A stretch of DNA of 64,000 nt from Lathyrus oleraceus (Eukaryota; Streptophyta; Magnoliopsida; Fabales; Fabaceae). Below the pieces are notes generated by a model. That model saw only the letters and a list, made by a program, of their open reading frames with translations. It ran no database searches and was not told the DNA's origin. A program made the position numbers and the translations under genes. Every line of letters starts with the position of its first letter. Positions within the stretch are counted from its first letter, which is position 1. The DNA lies in contig NC_066583.1 in the NCBI RefSeq assembly GCF_024323335.1, positions 14,536,665 through 14,600,664 on the forward strand, read 5' to 3'. Below, piece after piece: positions 53,796 through 64,000 of the stretch.

Positions 53796-54906
53796 CATAG
53801 ATGAATCCCTGATTGAAGCACATATGACCACCAAAGGTGGAATTCAGGGTCTTCCTTCTGATTTCCTCATCGCTCAAGCTACTGTGTATGGGAAGACCAG
53901 GAGTGAGGATGCCTTTGAGGCTTTATTTGTGCTGCTCATCTATGGTTTGGTATTATTCCCTAACATCGACAAATTTGTGGATGTGAACGCCATTAGGATC
54001 TTTTCAGTTCTTAATCCCGTTCCGACTCTGTTGGGTGATGCCTATGTCTCTTTGCATCTGAGGAATGCGAAGGGTGGAGGAGTTATTGTGTGCTGTTTGC
54101 CTCTGCTGTATAAGTGGTTTATTTCTCACTTACCACAGACGGTTGCTTTCAAGGAGAACAAGGGATGTCTACGGTGGTCTCAAAGACTTATGTCTCTCAC
54201 TAATGATGATATCTCTTGGTATGATCGCGTGTATGATACAGTTCAGATCATTGATTATTATGGTGAATTCCCTAATGTGCCTCTTCTCGGTACATGCGGT
54301 GGAATCAGCTACAATCCTATTCTAGCACGTCGTCAGCTTGGGTTCCCCCTAAAGGATAAACCTCATAACATTCTGTTAGAGGGTGTATTCTTTCAGGAGG
54401 GTAAAGATCCCCAAGGCCTGAAAGCCAGATTTATCCGCACTTGGCGCAAGATTCAGAAGAAGAGTAGGAATGAATTGGGTCCAAAGAACTGCATAGCTTT
54501 GGAGCCATATACCTCTTGGGTCAGACAGAGAGCTGCTGTGTACCTTATGCCGTATGATCATCCGAGACCTACACCATTGGATGTGGCTGGGCCTTCAACC
54601 CTCCCCAACCAGGGTGTAGAGAAGTTGAGAGAGGAAGACCTTTCACGTGCTTGGATCCGTGAAAGAGAGGAGTTGCTCCATCAGCTTAAGGAGAAGGACA
54701 CTCTGATTGAGTTTCTCGAGCATCGGGTGATCGATGATCCGAATGATACTTGGACTTCTTTGCTTCCTCAGTCTTCCAAGTTCTGGAAGAGGAAGTATGA
54801 TCGACTTGCAAAGGAGAAAGCGGATATGGAAGCAGCCTATGAGAGAGAGATCAAGAAGCTTTGTGCATCTCGTCTTCCAGCATCCCGAGCTTCTAGGGAT
54901 CCATAG
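53796..54906 (+). pseudogene. Ogre-A ORF1, C-terminal part
   Basis: Continues the frame from 29989 (LR/IDESL). It includes CCLPLLYKWFISHLP, RRQLGFPL and a C-terminal charged, probable coiled-coil region (LREEDLSRAWIREREELLHQLKEKD ... KRKYDRLAKEKADMEA) and ends with TAG at 54904-54906. Apart from the insertion the frame is open, so ORF1 was intact when Ogre-B arrived. Confidence 0.9.
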
Positions 54907-55208
54907 GATGTTGTTTTCGTTTTCCCTTGTAATAATCAAAAATGCTGTACTTCTTTGTTCAAATATATATATTTGATGAGATATTTTTCCATATGCTATT
55001 AAATGCTTAAAAATTCAAATTTGCAAATAAATGCCCTAAAAGGTTCCTTGAAAATAAAAACAAAGCATACACACAAGCATTACATGCATCATTTCGCATA
55101 AGCAGGTTGTTCTGGTCTTCTTGTTTGTGGCCTAACTCTGTGCTCTTCATTTATTTTGAAGACAAGCTGACTCACCGGTACTATACCAGAGCCAATTCTG
55201 CTAGAGTG
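54907..55208 (+). other. Ogre-A ORF1-gag spacer
   Basis: About 0.3 kb, A/T-rich. An acceptor-like GCAG/GTTGTTCTGG occurs near 55105. Just upstream of the gag ATG the frame reads HRYYTRANSARV, similar to Ogre-B. Confidence 0.5.
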
Positions 55209-58200
55209 ATGGATCAATTGGAACAAGAGAACAGAGAGCTGAAGGAAGAGGTCGCTCGTTTGAGTGCTTTGATGGAGCAGTTTCTGTCTACTCAAAACCA
55301 ACCTTCTCGACCTCCAGCAACTCCTCCCCAGAGGACGGTTATATCTGAAGTCGTTGCTCCGACTGTGCCAACTGCCAGTGCTCATTTCATGCCTAATGCC
55401 ATGCCAGCCGGGTTTTCTGTGGGGTACGCCTCCGGGTTTCATGCTAGATATTCCACCTCCGACTTTTGCTTCCATGCCGGCATCCAGCCCGGTCCTTGCT
55501 GCTTCTCCTCCTGTCGTGCATACCATTCCCAGGGTAGACGACACCATCTATCATTCTGAGCCGTCTGAGGGCCCAGATGTCAATGAAAAGATGGATGCGA
55601 TGAATGACCAATTCCTTGAGTTGCGTAAGGATTTGAAGACCCTCCGAGGGAAAGATCTGTTTGGCAAGTCTGCTGCTGAACTTTGCCTTGTTCCCGGTGT
55701 GAAGATTCCAATCAAGTTCAAAGTGCCTGACTTTGAAAAATATAAGGGGAACACCTGCCCTCTTGCTCACCTGGTTATGTACGCCAGGAAAATGTCTACA
55801 CAAATAGATAATGATCAGCTTTTGATTCATTACTTCCAGGATAGTTTGTCCGGTGCGGCTCTTCGCTGGTATATGAGTCTTGATAGTGCAAACATCTGAT
55901 CCTTCAACGATCTTGGCAAAGCCTTCGTCAAGCAGTACAAGTACAACGTAGATATGGCTCATGACCGTGATCAACTCAGAGCCATGTCTCATAAGGATAA
56001 AGAGACATTTAAGGAGTACGCCCAGAGGTGGCGAGAGTTAGCGGCTCAGATTACTCCTCCGCTGGAAGAGAAGGAAATGACTAAGATCTTTCTGAAGACT
56101 CTTAGTTCATTTTACTATGAGCGGATGGTTGCGAGTGCTCCCTCTGATTTCACCAAGATGGTGAACATGGGAATGCGTCTGGAGGAAGGAGTCCGGGAAG
56201 GACGTCTGTCTAAAGATGAAGGCTCTTCTAAACGATATGGGGCGTTTAAGAAGAAAGATGGGGAGGCACATGTTGTGCAGTCCCATGCTAAACCGAGAAG
56301 ACCCTCTGATAAGAGGAAGCCTGTGCGTCATCAGCACCAGGTGGCTAGTGTAGCCCCTGTCTTCAGAGACAATCCTCAACCTTATCAACATCAACAACAT
56401 CAGCAATATCATCATCATTAACACAATCAACAACAATCTTCTCAGCAACAGTATCATCAACAACAACATCGCCCTCAGCAGCAGGCTTATCAGCCTCGTA
56501 GTAATCAATCTGGTGCGAATTTTGAGAGGAAGAAGATCACCTTTGATCCTATTCTTGTTTCTTATGCGGAGCAATATCCCTCTCTAATAGAGCGGAAGCT
56601 GATTACTCCGAGAGATCCTCCGGCTATACCGGTCAACCCCCAGTGGTGGTATAAGCCCGATCTTCACTGTGTCTACCATTCTGGCGCTCCGGGCCACGAT
56701 GTGGACAATTGTTTTCAACTGAAGTCTAAGGTCCAGGACCTTATGAGATGCGGCATCCTGAGCTTCGAGGACTCGGGCCCGAATGTTAAGAAGAACCCAT
56801 TGCCCGAGCATGGGAAGTCAGTCAATATGGTCCAGGATTGCCCTGGGAAGTACAAAGTCAAATATGTGAGCCATATTAGACAGTCATTGGTCGAGTTGCA
56901 CCGTCTGCTATGTGACTACAGTCATTTGGAGCACGACCATGATAGGTGTCGTATCTGCTCTGTCAACAGGTTGGGTTGTCGCAAAGTGCGAAAGGATCTT
57001 CAAGAGCTACTAGACGATGGCACTATTGAGATTCTGCAGAATCGAAATGTTGACGAGGATGAACCAAAGGTGAATGTCATCTCACCTGTGTTTAAAATCC
57101 CTGAGCCTGTTGTCATTCGTTATAATGGCAGCAAGCAAAAGGTTTCTCCTTCTCTGGTCATCAAGCCTGCAGGCCCTGTGCCTTATTCCTCAGAGAGAGC
57201 AATTCCTTTTCATTACAGTGTTGTTGCTGTCGAAGAAGGAAGAGAAGTGTCGTTGCCTTCCACTTCTGTTGTTAACATTGTTGATGTTAGTGGGTTGACC
57301 CGCAGTGGTCGTGTGTTCTCTGCACCCTCTAAACCTCACGCTGTTTCGGATTCTGCTGAGCGCCCGGTTGGGACCGCGTTGAATATTCTGAATCTGGCAC
57401 CTGTTGCCAAACCCTTCTCTGTACAAAAGACTCCTGTTTCTTCTGTTGGCCCGAGTGGCATTATGAACGAAGAAGGTGATGAGATGCTAAGGCTCATCAA
57501 GAAGAGTGAGTACAACGTTGTAGATCAACTTCTACAAACGCCATCCAAGATCTCCGTGCTATCTTTGCTTCTGAATTCAGAACCCCATAGGGAGGCTCTG
57601 CAGAAAGTTTTGGATCTGGCTTATGTCGATCACGACGTCACCATAGAACAGTTTGACAGTATCGTTGCAAACATCACTGCTTGCAACACTTTGAGTTTCT
57701 GTGACGCTGATCTTCCTGAGGAGGGAAGAGACCACAACCTGGCTTTACACATCTCTATGAACTGCAAGACCGACGCTATGTCCAATGTGCTAGTTGACAC
57801 TGGGTCATCTCTTAATGTATTGCCAAAGACCACACTCTCTCGATTGTCATATCAAGGGCCTCCCATGAGGCAGAGTGGTGTTGTTGTGAAGGCTTTTGAT
57901 GGGTCGCGTAAGACTGTGATTGGGGAAGTTGATCTCCCAATCAAGATTGGACCAAGTGATTTCCAAGTTACCTTCCAGGTTATGGATATCCACCCATCTT
58001 ATAGCTGTCTCCTTGGCAGACCATGGATTCACGCGGCTGGCGCCGTGACATCCACCCTACACCAAAAGCTGAAATTCGTCAAGAATAAGAAACTGGTTGT
58101 GGTAGGGGGAGAAAAGGCTCTCCTGGTTAGCCACTTGTCTTCTTTCTCCTATATTGATGCTGAGGATGAAGTTGGAACTCCTTTCCAAGCTTTATCTATT

Positions 58201-58527
58201 GCTGAGCCAATTGAGAAGAAGTCTCCTTCATTTGCTTCCTACAAAGATGCGAAACTGGCCATTGAATGTGGTGCAGTTGCTGGTTTAGGGAAGATGATCG
58301 AGCTTGAAGACAACAAATCCCGGGCTGGCATTGGCTATTCTTCTGGGGCATTCCACGAGCAAGGTTTGTTCAAGAGTGGAGGTGTCATCCATGCAGATCA
58401 ACCTGAGGAAGCTGCTGCTATCTTAGAAGAGGATGCAGAGGACTTGAGCAACTTCATCATACCTGGTGGTGTCTGCCACAATTGGGTCGCTGTAGATGTT
58501 CCTACAGTCATTCATAGATCAGAGTAA
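55209..58527 (+). pseudogene. gag: Ogre-A gag-pro, broken by one frameshift and two stops
   Basis: The start is ATG 55209 (MDQLEQENRELKEEVARL, coiled coil). The frame shifts by one base at about 55400-55425. It then continues through the gag domain (FEKYKGNTCPLAHLVMY, YFQDSLSGAALRWY), with TGA at 55897-55899 and TAA at 56419-56421. A zinc-finger-like CVYHSGAPGHDVDNC follows near 56670. Protease has LVDTGSSLNVLP (Asp codon 57796-57798) and YSCLLGRPWIHAAGAV. Gag and protease are in the same frame here, unlike in Ogre-B. The TAA at 58525-58527 lies in the intron donor. Both internal stops can be explained by C-to-T changes. Confidence 0.88.
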
Positions 58528-58788
58528 TGGTTCACTTTGTTCAAAACGCTTCTCCCATGCCAAAAGGAGAAGTGATGACATTGTTGGCAGCATTTATACA
58601 ATGATATTTTCATTCAATTAATGCATTGTCAAACATTTGTTTTCCATTTGTTTTCACTTTTTGCTTTTGCATGAAATCAGTGATCACAAAAAACCCATAA
58701 AAACAAGAATAAAAGCAATCTTTTCATTTGCATAATGGTTTGCTTGTTTAAATTATGAAGTTTTCTATTAACCAAAATCATTATGCAG
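58524..58788 (+). other. Ogre-A pro/RT intron (265 bp)
   Basis: The donor CAGA/GTAATG contains the protease stop TAA, and the acceptor is TATGCAG/GTTGATTC. Joining 58523 to 58789 makes GAG and keeps the frame, exactly as in Ogre-B. Confidence 0.85.
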
Positions 58789-61700
58789 GTTGATTCTAAA
58801 ACCCATTGAACATAATGATCCAACGCCATCTCCCAATTTTGAATTCCCTGTGTTCGAGGCAGAGGAAGATGATGTTGAAGAGATTCCTGATGAGATTACC
58901 TGTCTCCTTGAGCACGAGAAGAAGATCATTCAGCCGCATCTCGAAGATCTGGAAATAGTCAACTTGGGGTCTGAGGATTGTGTTCGCATGGTGAAGATTG
59001 GGGCACTTCTTGAAGAGTCTGTCAAGAAGGGGTTGATCAGTTTGCTACGAGAATATTCTGATATCTTTGTTTGGTCATATGAAGACATGCCGGGTCTAGA
59101 TACAGATATTGTGCAACATTTCCTGCCTTTGAAGCCTGAGTGCGTGCCTGTGAAGTAGAAGCTCAGAAGAACTCATCCAGATATGGCAGTGAAGATCAAA
59201 GAGGAAGTTCAGAAGCAAATTGATGCGGGGTTTCTGGTGACTTCAACATATCCTCTATGGGTGGCCAATATTGTGCCTGTGCCTAAGAAAGACGGAAAAG
59301 TCCGTATGTGTGTTGATTACCGTGATTTGAACAAAGCTAGTCCAAAAGATGATTTCCCTCTACCACACATTGATATGTTGGTAGACAATACAGCTAAATT
59401 CAAAGTCTTTTCCTTTATGGACGGATTTTCCGTTTATAATCAAATCAAGATGGCACCCGAGGATATGGAGAAGACAACATTCATCACACCTTGGGGAACA
59501 TTCTGTTATCGAGTGATGCCCTTCGGTTTGAAGAACGCCGGAGCCACGTATCAACGAGCTATGACTACCTTGTTTCATGATATGATGCACAAGGAGATAG
59601 AGGTCTATGTCGATGATATGATTGCTAAGTCCCGAACAGAAGTTGAACATGTTGAGCATTTGTTGAAGCTTTTTCAGAGTTTGAGGAAGTTTAGGCTTCG
59701 TCTGAATCCGAACAAATTTACATTTGGAGTCCGTTCCGGCAAGTTGTTGGGTTTTGTTGTCAGCGAGAGAGGTATTGAGGTTGATCCTACAAAGGTCAAA
59801 GCAATACAAGAGATGCCTGTGCCCAAAACTGAGAAGCAAGTCTGAGGTTTTCTTGGCCGCTTGAACTATATTTCCAGATTTATATCCCACATGACTGCCA
59901 CATGTGCGCCGATATTCAAGTTACTCCGGAAAGATTAATCTCATGATTGGACCGAGGATTGCCAGAAAGCTTTCGACAGTATCAAAGAGTATCTGTCTGA
60001 ACCTCCGATCTTGTCTCCGCCTGTAGAAGGAAGACCTCTGATTATGTATTTGACCATTCTTGAAGACTCGATGGGTTGTGTACTCGGTCAACAAGATGAA
60101 TCAGGGAAGAAAGAATCTGCTATCTACTACCTCAGTAAGAAGTTTACTGATTGTGAGTCTTGATACTCAATGCTTGAGAAGACGTGCTGTGCTTTGGCTT
60201 GGGCTGCTAAGCGTTTGCACCAGTACATGATAAATCATACAACTTGGTTGATATCCAGAATGGATCCAATTAAGTATATTTTCGAGAAGCCTGCTTTAAC
60301 TAGGAGGATTGCCCGTTGGCAGATGTTGTTGTCTGAGTATGATATCGAGTATCGAGCTCAGAAAGTTATCAAAGGTAGTATCTTGGCTGACCATTTAGCG
60401 CACCAGCCGATCGAAGATCATCAGTCTGTTCAGTACGACTTCCCAGATGAGGAGATTCTGTATTTGAAAATGAAAGATTGTGATGAGCCTACACTTGGTG
60501 AAGGTCCAGAACCTTGTTCCAGATGGACGATGGTATTTGATGGCACTGTGAATCAGTATGGAAATGGAATTGGGGTAGTAATCATTACTCCTCATGGCAC
60601 ACATATTCCGTTTACAGCAAGGCTAACTTTCAAATGCACGAATAATATGGCTGAGTATGAGGCCTGTATTATGGGATTAGAAGAATGTATTGATTTGAGA
60701 ATCAAGCATCTTGATGTGTATGGTGATTCGGCCTTGGTTGTCAATCAGATCAAGGGTGAATGGGAGACGAATCAGCCAGGTCTCGTTCCATATAGAGATT
60801 ATGCGAGAAGGATTTCAACGTTCTTTACAGAAGTTGACTTTCACCATATTCCTCGAGAGGATAATCGGATGGCAGATGCTCTTGCTACGCTTGCTTCAAT
60901 GATTGTGGTTAAGTATTGGAATGAAGTTCCCAATATTGTCGTGATGCGCTTGGATAGACCAGCTCACGTGTTTGCAGTTGAAGAAGTCAATGATGACAAG
61001 CCTTGGTATTTTGATATAAAGAATTTCCTCCAGAACCAGGTCTACCCACCTGGGGCATCTGTGAAAGATAGGAAAACTTTGAGAAGGTTGTCAGGCAGTT
61101 TCTACCTCAGTGGTGAAGTGCTGTATAAGAGAAATTTTGACATGGTTTTGCTCAGATGCGTGGATAGACACGAAGCAAACCTGTTGATGACTGAGGTCCA
61201 TGAGGGTTCATTTGGTACTCATTCCAATGGACATGTCATGGCTAGAAAGATGTTGAGAGCAGGCTACTATTGGCTGACAATGGACTCTGACTGCTGCAAA
61301 TATGTGAAGAAATGCCACAAGTGTCAGATTTACGCGGATAAGATTCATATTCATCCGACACTTCTGAATGTGATTTCATCACCATGGCCTTTCTCTATGT
61401 GGGGAATTGACATGATCGGCATGATTGAACTGAAAGCGTCCAACAGACACAGGTTTATTCTCGTAGCAATTGATTACTTCACCAAATGGGTTGAAGCCGC
61501 ATCGTATGCGAATGTGACCAGACAGGTGGTTGTGAAGTTTATCAAGAATCAGCTGATTTGCCGTTATGGTGTGCTAGATAAGATCATTACTGATAATGGA
61601 TCTAATCTGAATAATAAGATGATGGATGAGTTGTGCGCTGAGTTCAAGATTGCACACCATAATTCCTCTCCTTACAGACCTAAGACGAATGGGGCTGTTG

Positions 61701-62251
61701 AAGCTGCTAACAAGAATATCAAGAAGATTATCCAGAAGATGACAATTACGTACAAAGATTGGCATGAGATGCTGCCATTTGCTTTGCATGGATATCGTAC
61801 ATCTGTCCGCACTTCAACAGAGGCAACCCCTTTCTCTCTTGTTTACGGTATGGAGGTTGTTCTCCCAGTAGAGGTGGAGATCCCATCAATGAGAGTCTTG
61901 ATGGAAGCCAAGTTGACTGATGCTGAATGGATTCAGAGTCGTTATGACCAGTTGAATTTAATTGAAGAGAAGCGATTGACTACCATGTGTCATGGTCAGT
62001 TATATCAGCAGAGAATGAAGAAAGCATTCGATAAGAAGGTCAAACCTCGTGTATTTCGAGAAGGTGACCTCGTGCTCAAGAAAGTTTTGTCTTTCGCGCC
62101 CGATTCCAGGGGCAAGTGGAGTCCAAACTATGAGGGTCCATATGTTGTTAAGAGAGCCTTTTCAGGCGGTGCACTAATGCTTACAACAATGGATGGGGAG
62201 GATTTCACTCGTCCTGTGAATTCAGATGTAGTCAAGAAATACTTTGCCTAA
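58789..62251 (+). pseudogene. pol: Ogre-A pol with four in-frame stops
   Basis: One frame runs from the acceptor to TAA at 62249-62251, interrupted by TAG 59156-59158, TGA 59843-59845, TAA 59936-59938 and TGA 60161-60163. No frameshift was found. Domains: RT with YVDD (about 59608-59619), gypsy RNase H (about 60040-60370), archaeal-type RNase H (FDGT, NNMAEYEA, YGDSALV, MADAL; about 60535-60900), integrase zinc finger (VHEGSFGTHSNGH, CHKCQ) and a DDE core with GIDMIG, ITDNGS and GAVEAANK all kept. RNase H has NNM where the others have NNE, but the following Glu is present. The stops make it inactive. Confidence 0.92.
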
Positions 62252-62287
62252 AAAAAAGTATATGCAAAAGAAAAACAGAATAGCTCG

Positions 62288-62440
62288 CTAAGTTGAAAAC
62301 CCGAAAGGGCGGCTTAGGCAAAAATGAGCGTCTCGGTGGAGAACCCGAAAGGGAGATCCAGGCAAAAATTAGAGACATGAAAAAAAAAACAGAATTTTGC
62401 ATCCCGCTAGATTGAGCACCTCACCCTGGGGCAATCTAGG
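62288..62440 (+). promoter_or_regulatory. Ogre-A post-pol hairpin cluster
   Basis: The H3-type hairpin is TAAGTTG/CGGCTTA (62289-62295, 62310-62316), with AAAA and inner CCC-GAAA-GGG. The H4-type is TGGA/TCCA (62337-62340, 62357-62360), with inner CCC-GAAA-GGG. A further 8-bp hairpin is CTAGATTG/CAATCTAG (62407-62414, 62432-62439). H1 and H2 of the other elements are not seen. Confidence 0.68.
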
Positions 62441-64000
62441 CAAAAATTAGGGATTTGGCAAGTAACTGCATCCTGACAAGACTTTCTGTTCTACAGCTGT
62501 CTTTTCGTCAAAGATTCTCGATTCGTCGTCGACTGAAGCTTCGCATACATCGAGAATCAAATTGGTAGAGAAAGGATCATTATGTTCAATGTAGCCCTCT
62601 TCCAATATATATCACTGATTTCAAATTTGTACAGATCTATGGAGTCCTGCCATTTGCAGACTACCATTCCATCAAATCAATTTGAGCTTTTATCCAATTA
62701 TTTGCACTCTTATTTGTTTCAAATCAACAAATGTTTTACATGTTTTAATTGATAAAATGTCATTTTTTTAAACAAAACATATTTTTTCAAAATCATTTTT
62801 CAAACAAAGTGGATATTCACAATGATGAAAGGATACTTAAGAATTTCTCAGTGCTCTCCCGAGGGTGGCATGATTCCCAACAGGTAAGACATTTTGTTCA
62901 TATTCCTGGCATGGCTGTATTCTTTCTCCAGACTGTTTTTTGGGGTTCCCCCCAAGCAGAATTGTTGTTGGGTTTTCTCCCAAACAGAGTTTCTGTGGAG
63001 ATTCTATATCCCTAGAGCAGAGCGCTTGTGGAAGACTTCGTTTTTTCTCCAGCAGTAGTCTCTCCCCAGCATGGTTGATTTCCTCTTGGAAAATTCAGTT
63101 GGTGGATTGACACCCCGTTACTTTATCCTTTTCCCCGGTGAAGTCGCTAGTGGAGTTGTTGATATCTCCCCATCAGAAGTGCTTGTTGAGGTTTTCACCT
63201 CTTATCCCTTCAGCAGAGCAGTGATTATTTCCTCCTCAGCAGTTGTGGTATTTTGTGAAGGTTCAGTGTTTGGCGGTCAATCCCCAACTATCCTTCTCTT
63301 TCTCAGGCAAATCTCCAGTAGTTTGGTTGCATGGCGGATGATCTTCCCCTGCAGAGATTGGTTGATCTCCCGATGTTTTAATCCTCAGTAGAGTTGCTTG
63401 TGCAGCCATATTCTACTTGTGTGTTCTGTTCTCTTCAGCAGTTCTTGCCTGTGCAGTGAACTCTTTGTTTCCCAGTCGAGACTGATGATATCTCTTGCAG
63501 AAATCTCTTGATTTTCTCTACATCCCCAACAGATTTGCTTCAGTAGCAATCTCTGCCTGCTGTGAACTTTTGTTCCCCAGTTGGGTCGACCGTTGATCCA
63601 TCACTCAGGGACTTGGTGTTTCCCTTGATATCTTTGATCTTTTGCCTCCCCGCAGATTTTTGCTTTTCAGCATTTGGATCTCCAGCAGATTGGCTTTCCA
63701 GTTGGATTTCTGATATTTTCCTCTAGAGGTGTAGTACCGGGCGTTTGATTCCTGGGCCTGTTTGTGTTAGAAATGTCTGTTTTGTCAGCATTCATCAAAC
63801 ATACATCACGCATATTCATGCATAAATCATAAACATACAGATATTCATGCTGCACTTTTGCCATATATCTTTTGTTTGTTGTCTCCTGCTAATGGTGATA
63901 CAGATCTCTCCAATAAATCTTCCCAAGCAGATGTCGGGTGTCTAATCTCTCAATTTAGAGTCATCCCCTTAAGCAGAAAATGTCAATCTTTTCCTGCCAT
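62441..64000 (+). other. Ogre-A 3' UTR (continues past window) with primer-tRNA-like motifs
   Basis: No gene is visible. From about 62940 to 63970 variants of TCCCCAGCAGAGTTG recur; 63132-63149 matches the complement of the primer site at 13/18 and keeps AGTCGC. No constant-loop hairpin array of the Ogre-1 or Ogre-B kind is seen before 64000; it may lie further right. Confidence 0.6.

Larger units (their letters stand above)
23645..64000 (+). mobile_element. Ogre-A: Tat/Ogre retrotransposon, interrupted by Ogre-B, 3' LTR outside window
   Basis: The element has its 5' LTR at 23645-28628, primer site at 28636, leader, ORF1 (29652-29989 plus 53796-54906), gag-pro (55209-58527), intron (58524-58788), pol (58789-62251) and a 3' UTR still running at 64000. 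Ogre-B occupies 29990-53790. The predicted left target duplication is GGTAT (23640-23644). Six premature stops and one frameshift show it is inactive. Confidence 0.93.

Noticed and set aside
53186..53877. ORFs overlapping the Ogre-B 3' LTR end, one fused to the Ogre-A ORF1 frame
   Set aside because: The 389-codon frame starting at 53737 combines LTR sequence with the resumed ORF1. The real coding part starts at 53796.

Overview
This window is repetitive nuclear DNA from a plant, most likely a large-genome legume of the tribe Fabeae (pea, vetch, faba bean or relatives). The evidence is that nearly all of it belongs to giant Ty3/gypsy retrotransposons of the Tat/Ogre type: LTRs of about 5 kb, an extra ORF1 before gag, a second RNase H domain, a primer site for tRNA-Arg, and an intron between protease and reverse transcriptase. 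The species itself cannot be fixed from the sequence. No host gene, rRNA, tRNA gene, CRISPR array or organellar sequence was recognised.

The layout is a stack of insertions whose edges can be read to the base. Level 1 is 'Ogre-1' (positions 1-7243, plus strand): the end of a decayed pol, a long 3' UTR and a 3' LTR cut at 7243. Level 2 is an Athila-type element on the minus strand (7244 to 23644 and beyond). It holds a 3' LTR (7244-8748), an env-like ORF (11537-10290), pol, gag-pro (23385-20551), a tRNA-Asp primer site, and 133 bp of 5' LTR. Its reverse transcriptase is split by a minus-strand solo Ogre LTR (14642-20088, target duplication CATTG). Level 3 is 'Ogre-A' (23645 to beyond the window, plus strand), inserted in the Athila 5' LTR. 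Level 4 is 'Ogre-B' (29990-53790), a complete 23.8-kb element inserted in ORF1 of Ogre-A with target duplication TTGCG. Its two LTRs differ by only about ten substitutions in 5.5 kb.

Each Ogre encodes ORF1 (unknown role), Gag, an aspartic protease, RT, two RNase H domains and integrase. In both A and B the protease stop codon lies inside the splice donor of the pro/RT intron. Unspliced RNA therefore ends after protease, while spliced RNA reads on in frame into RT. Ogre-1 and Ogre-A are dead: Ogre-1 has lost a catalytic Asp of integrase and has a nonsense codon, and Ogre-A has six premature stops plus a frameshift. Ogre-B is nearly intact, with one frame break between gag and protease.

The most unusual signal is structural. 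The Ogre non-coding regions carry several families of small hairpins in which the loop stays constant while the stem sequence changes on both sides together. These are about 28 CGGTAA-loop hairpins in the Ogre-B 3' UTR, about 19 RTTCAG-loop hairpins in the Ogre-1 3' UTR, GNRA-capped hairpins right after pol in all three elements, and 7-bp CGA-loop hairpins in the LTRs. The same 3' UTRs also carry many degenerate copies of a motif matching the 3' end of the primer tRNA. Together these look like an RNA-level recognition system that I do not know to have been described.
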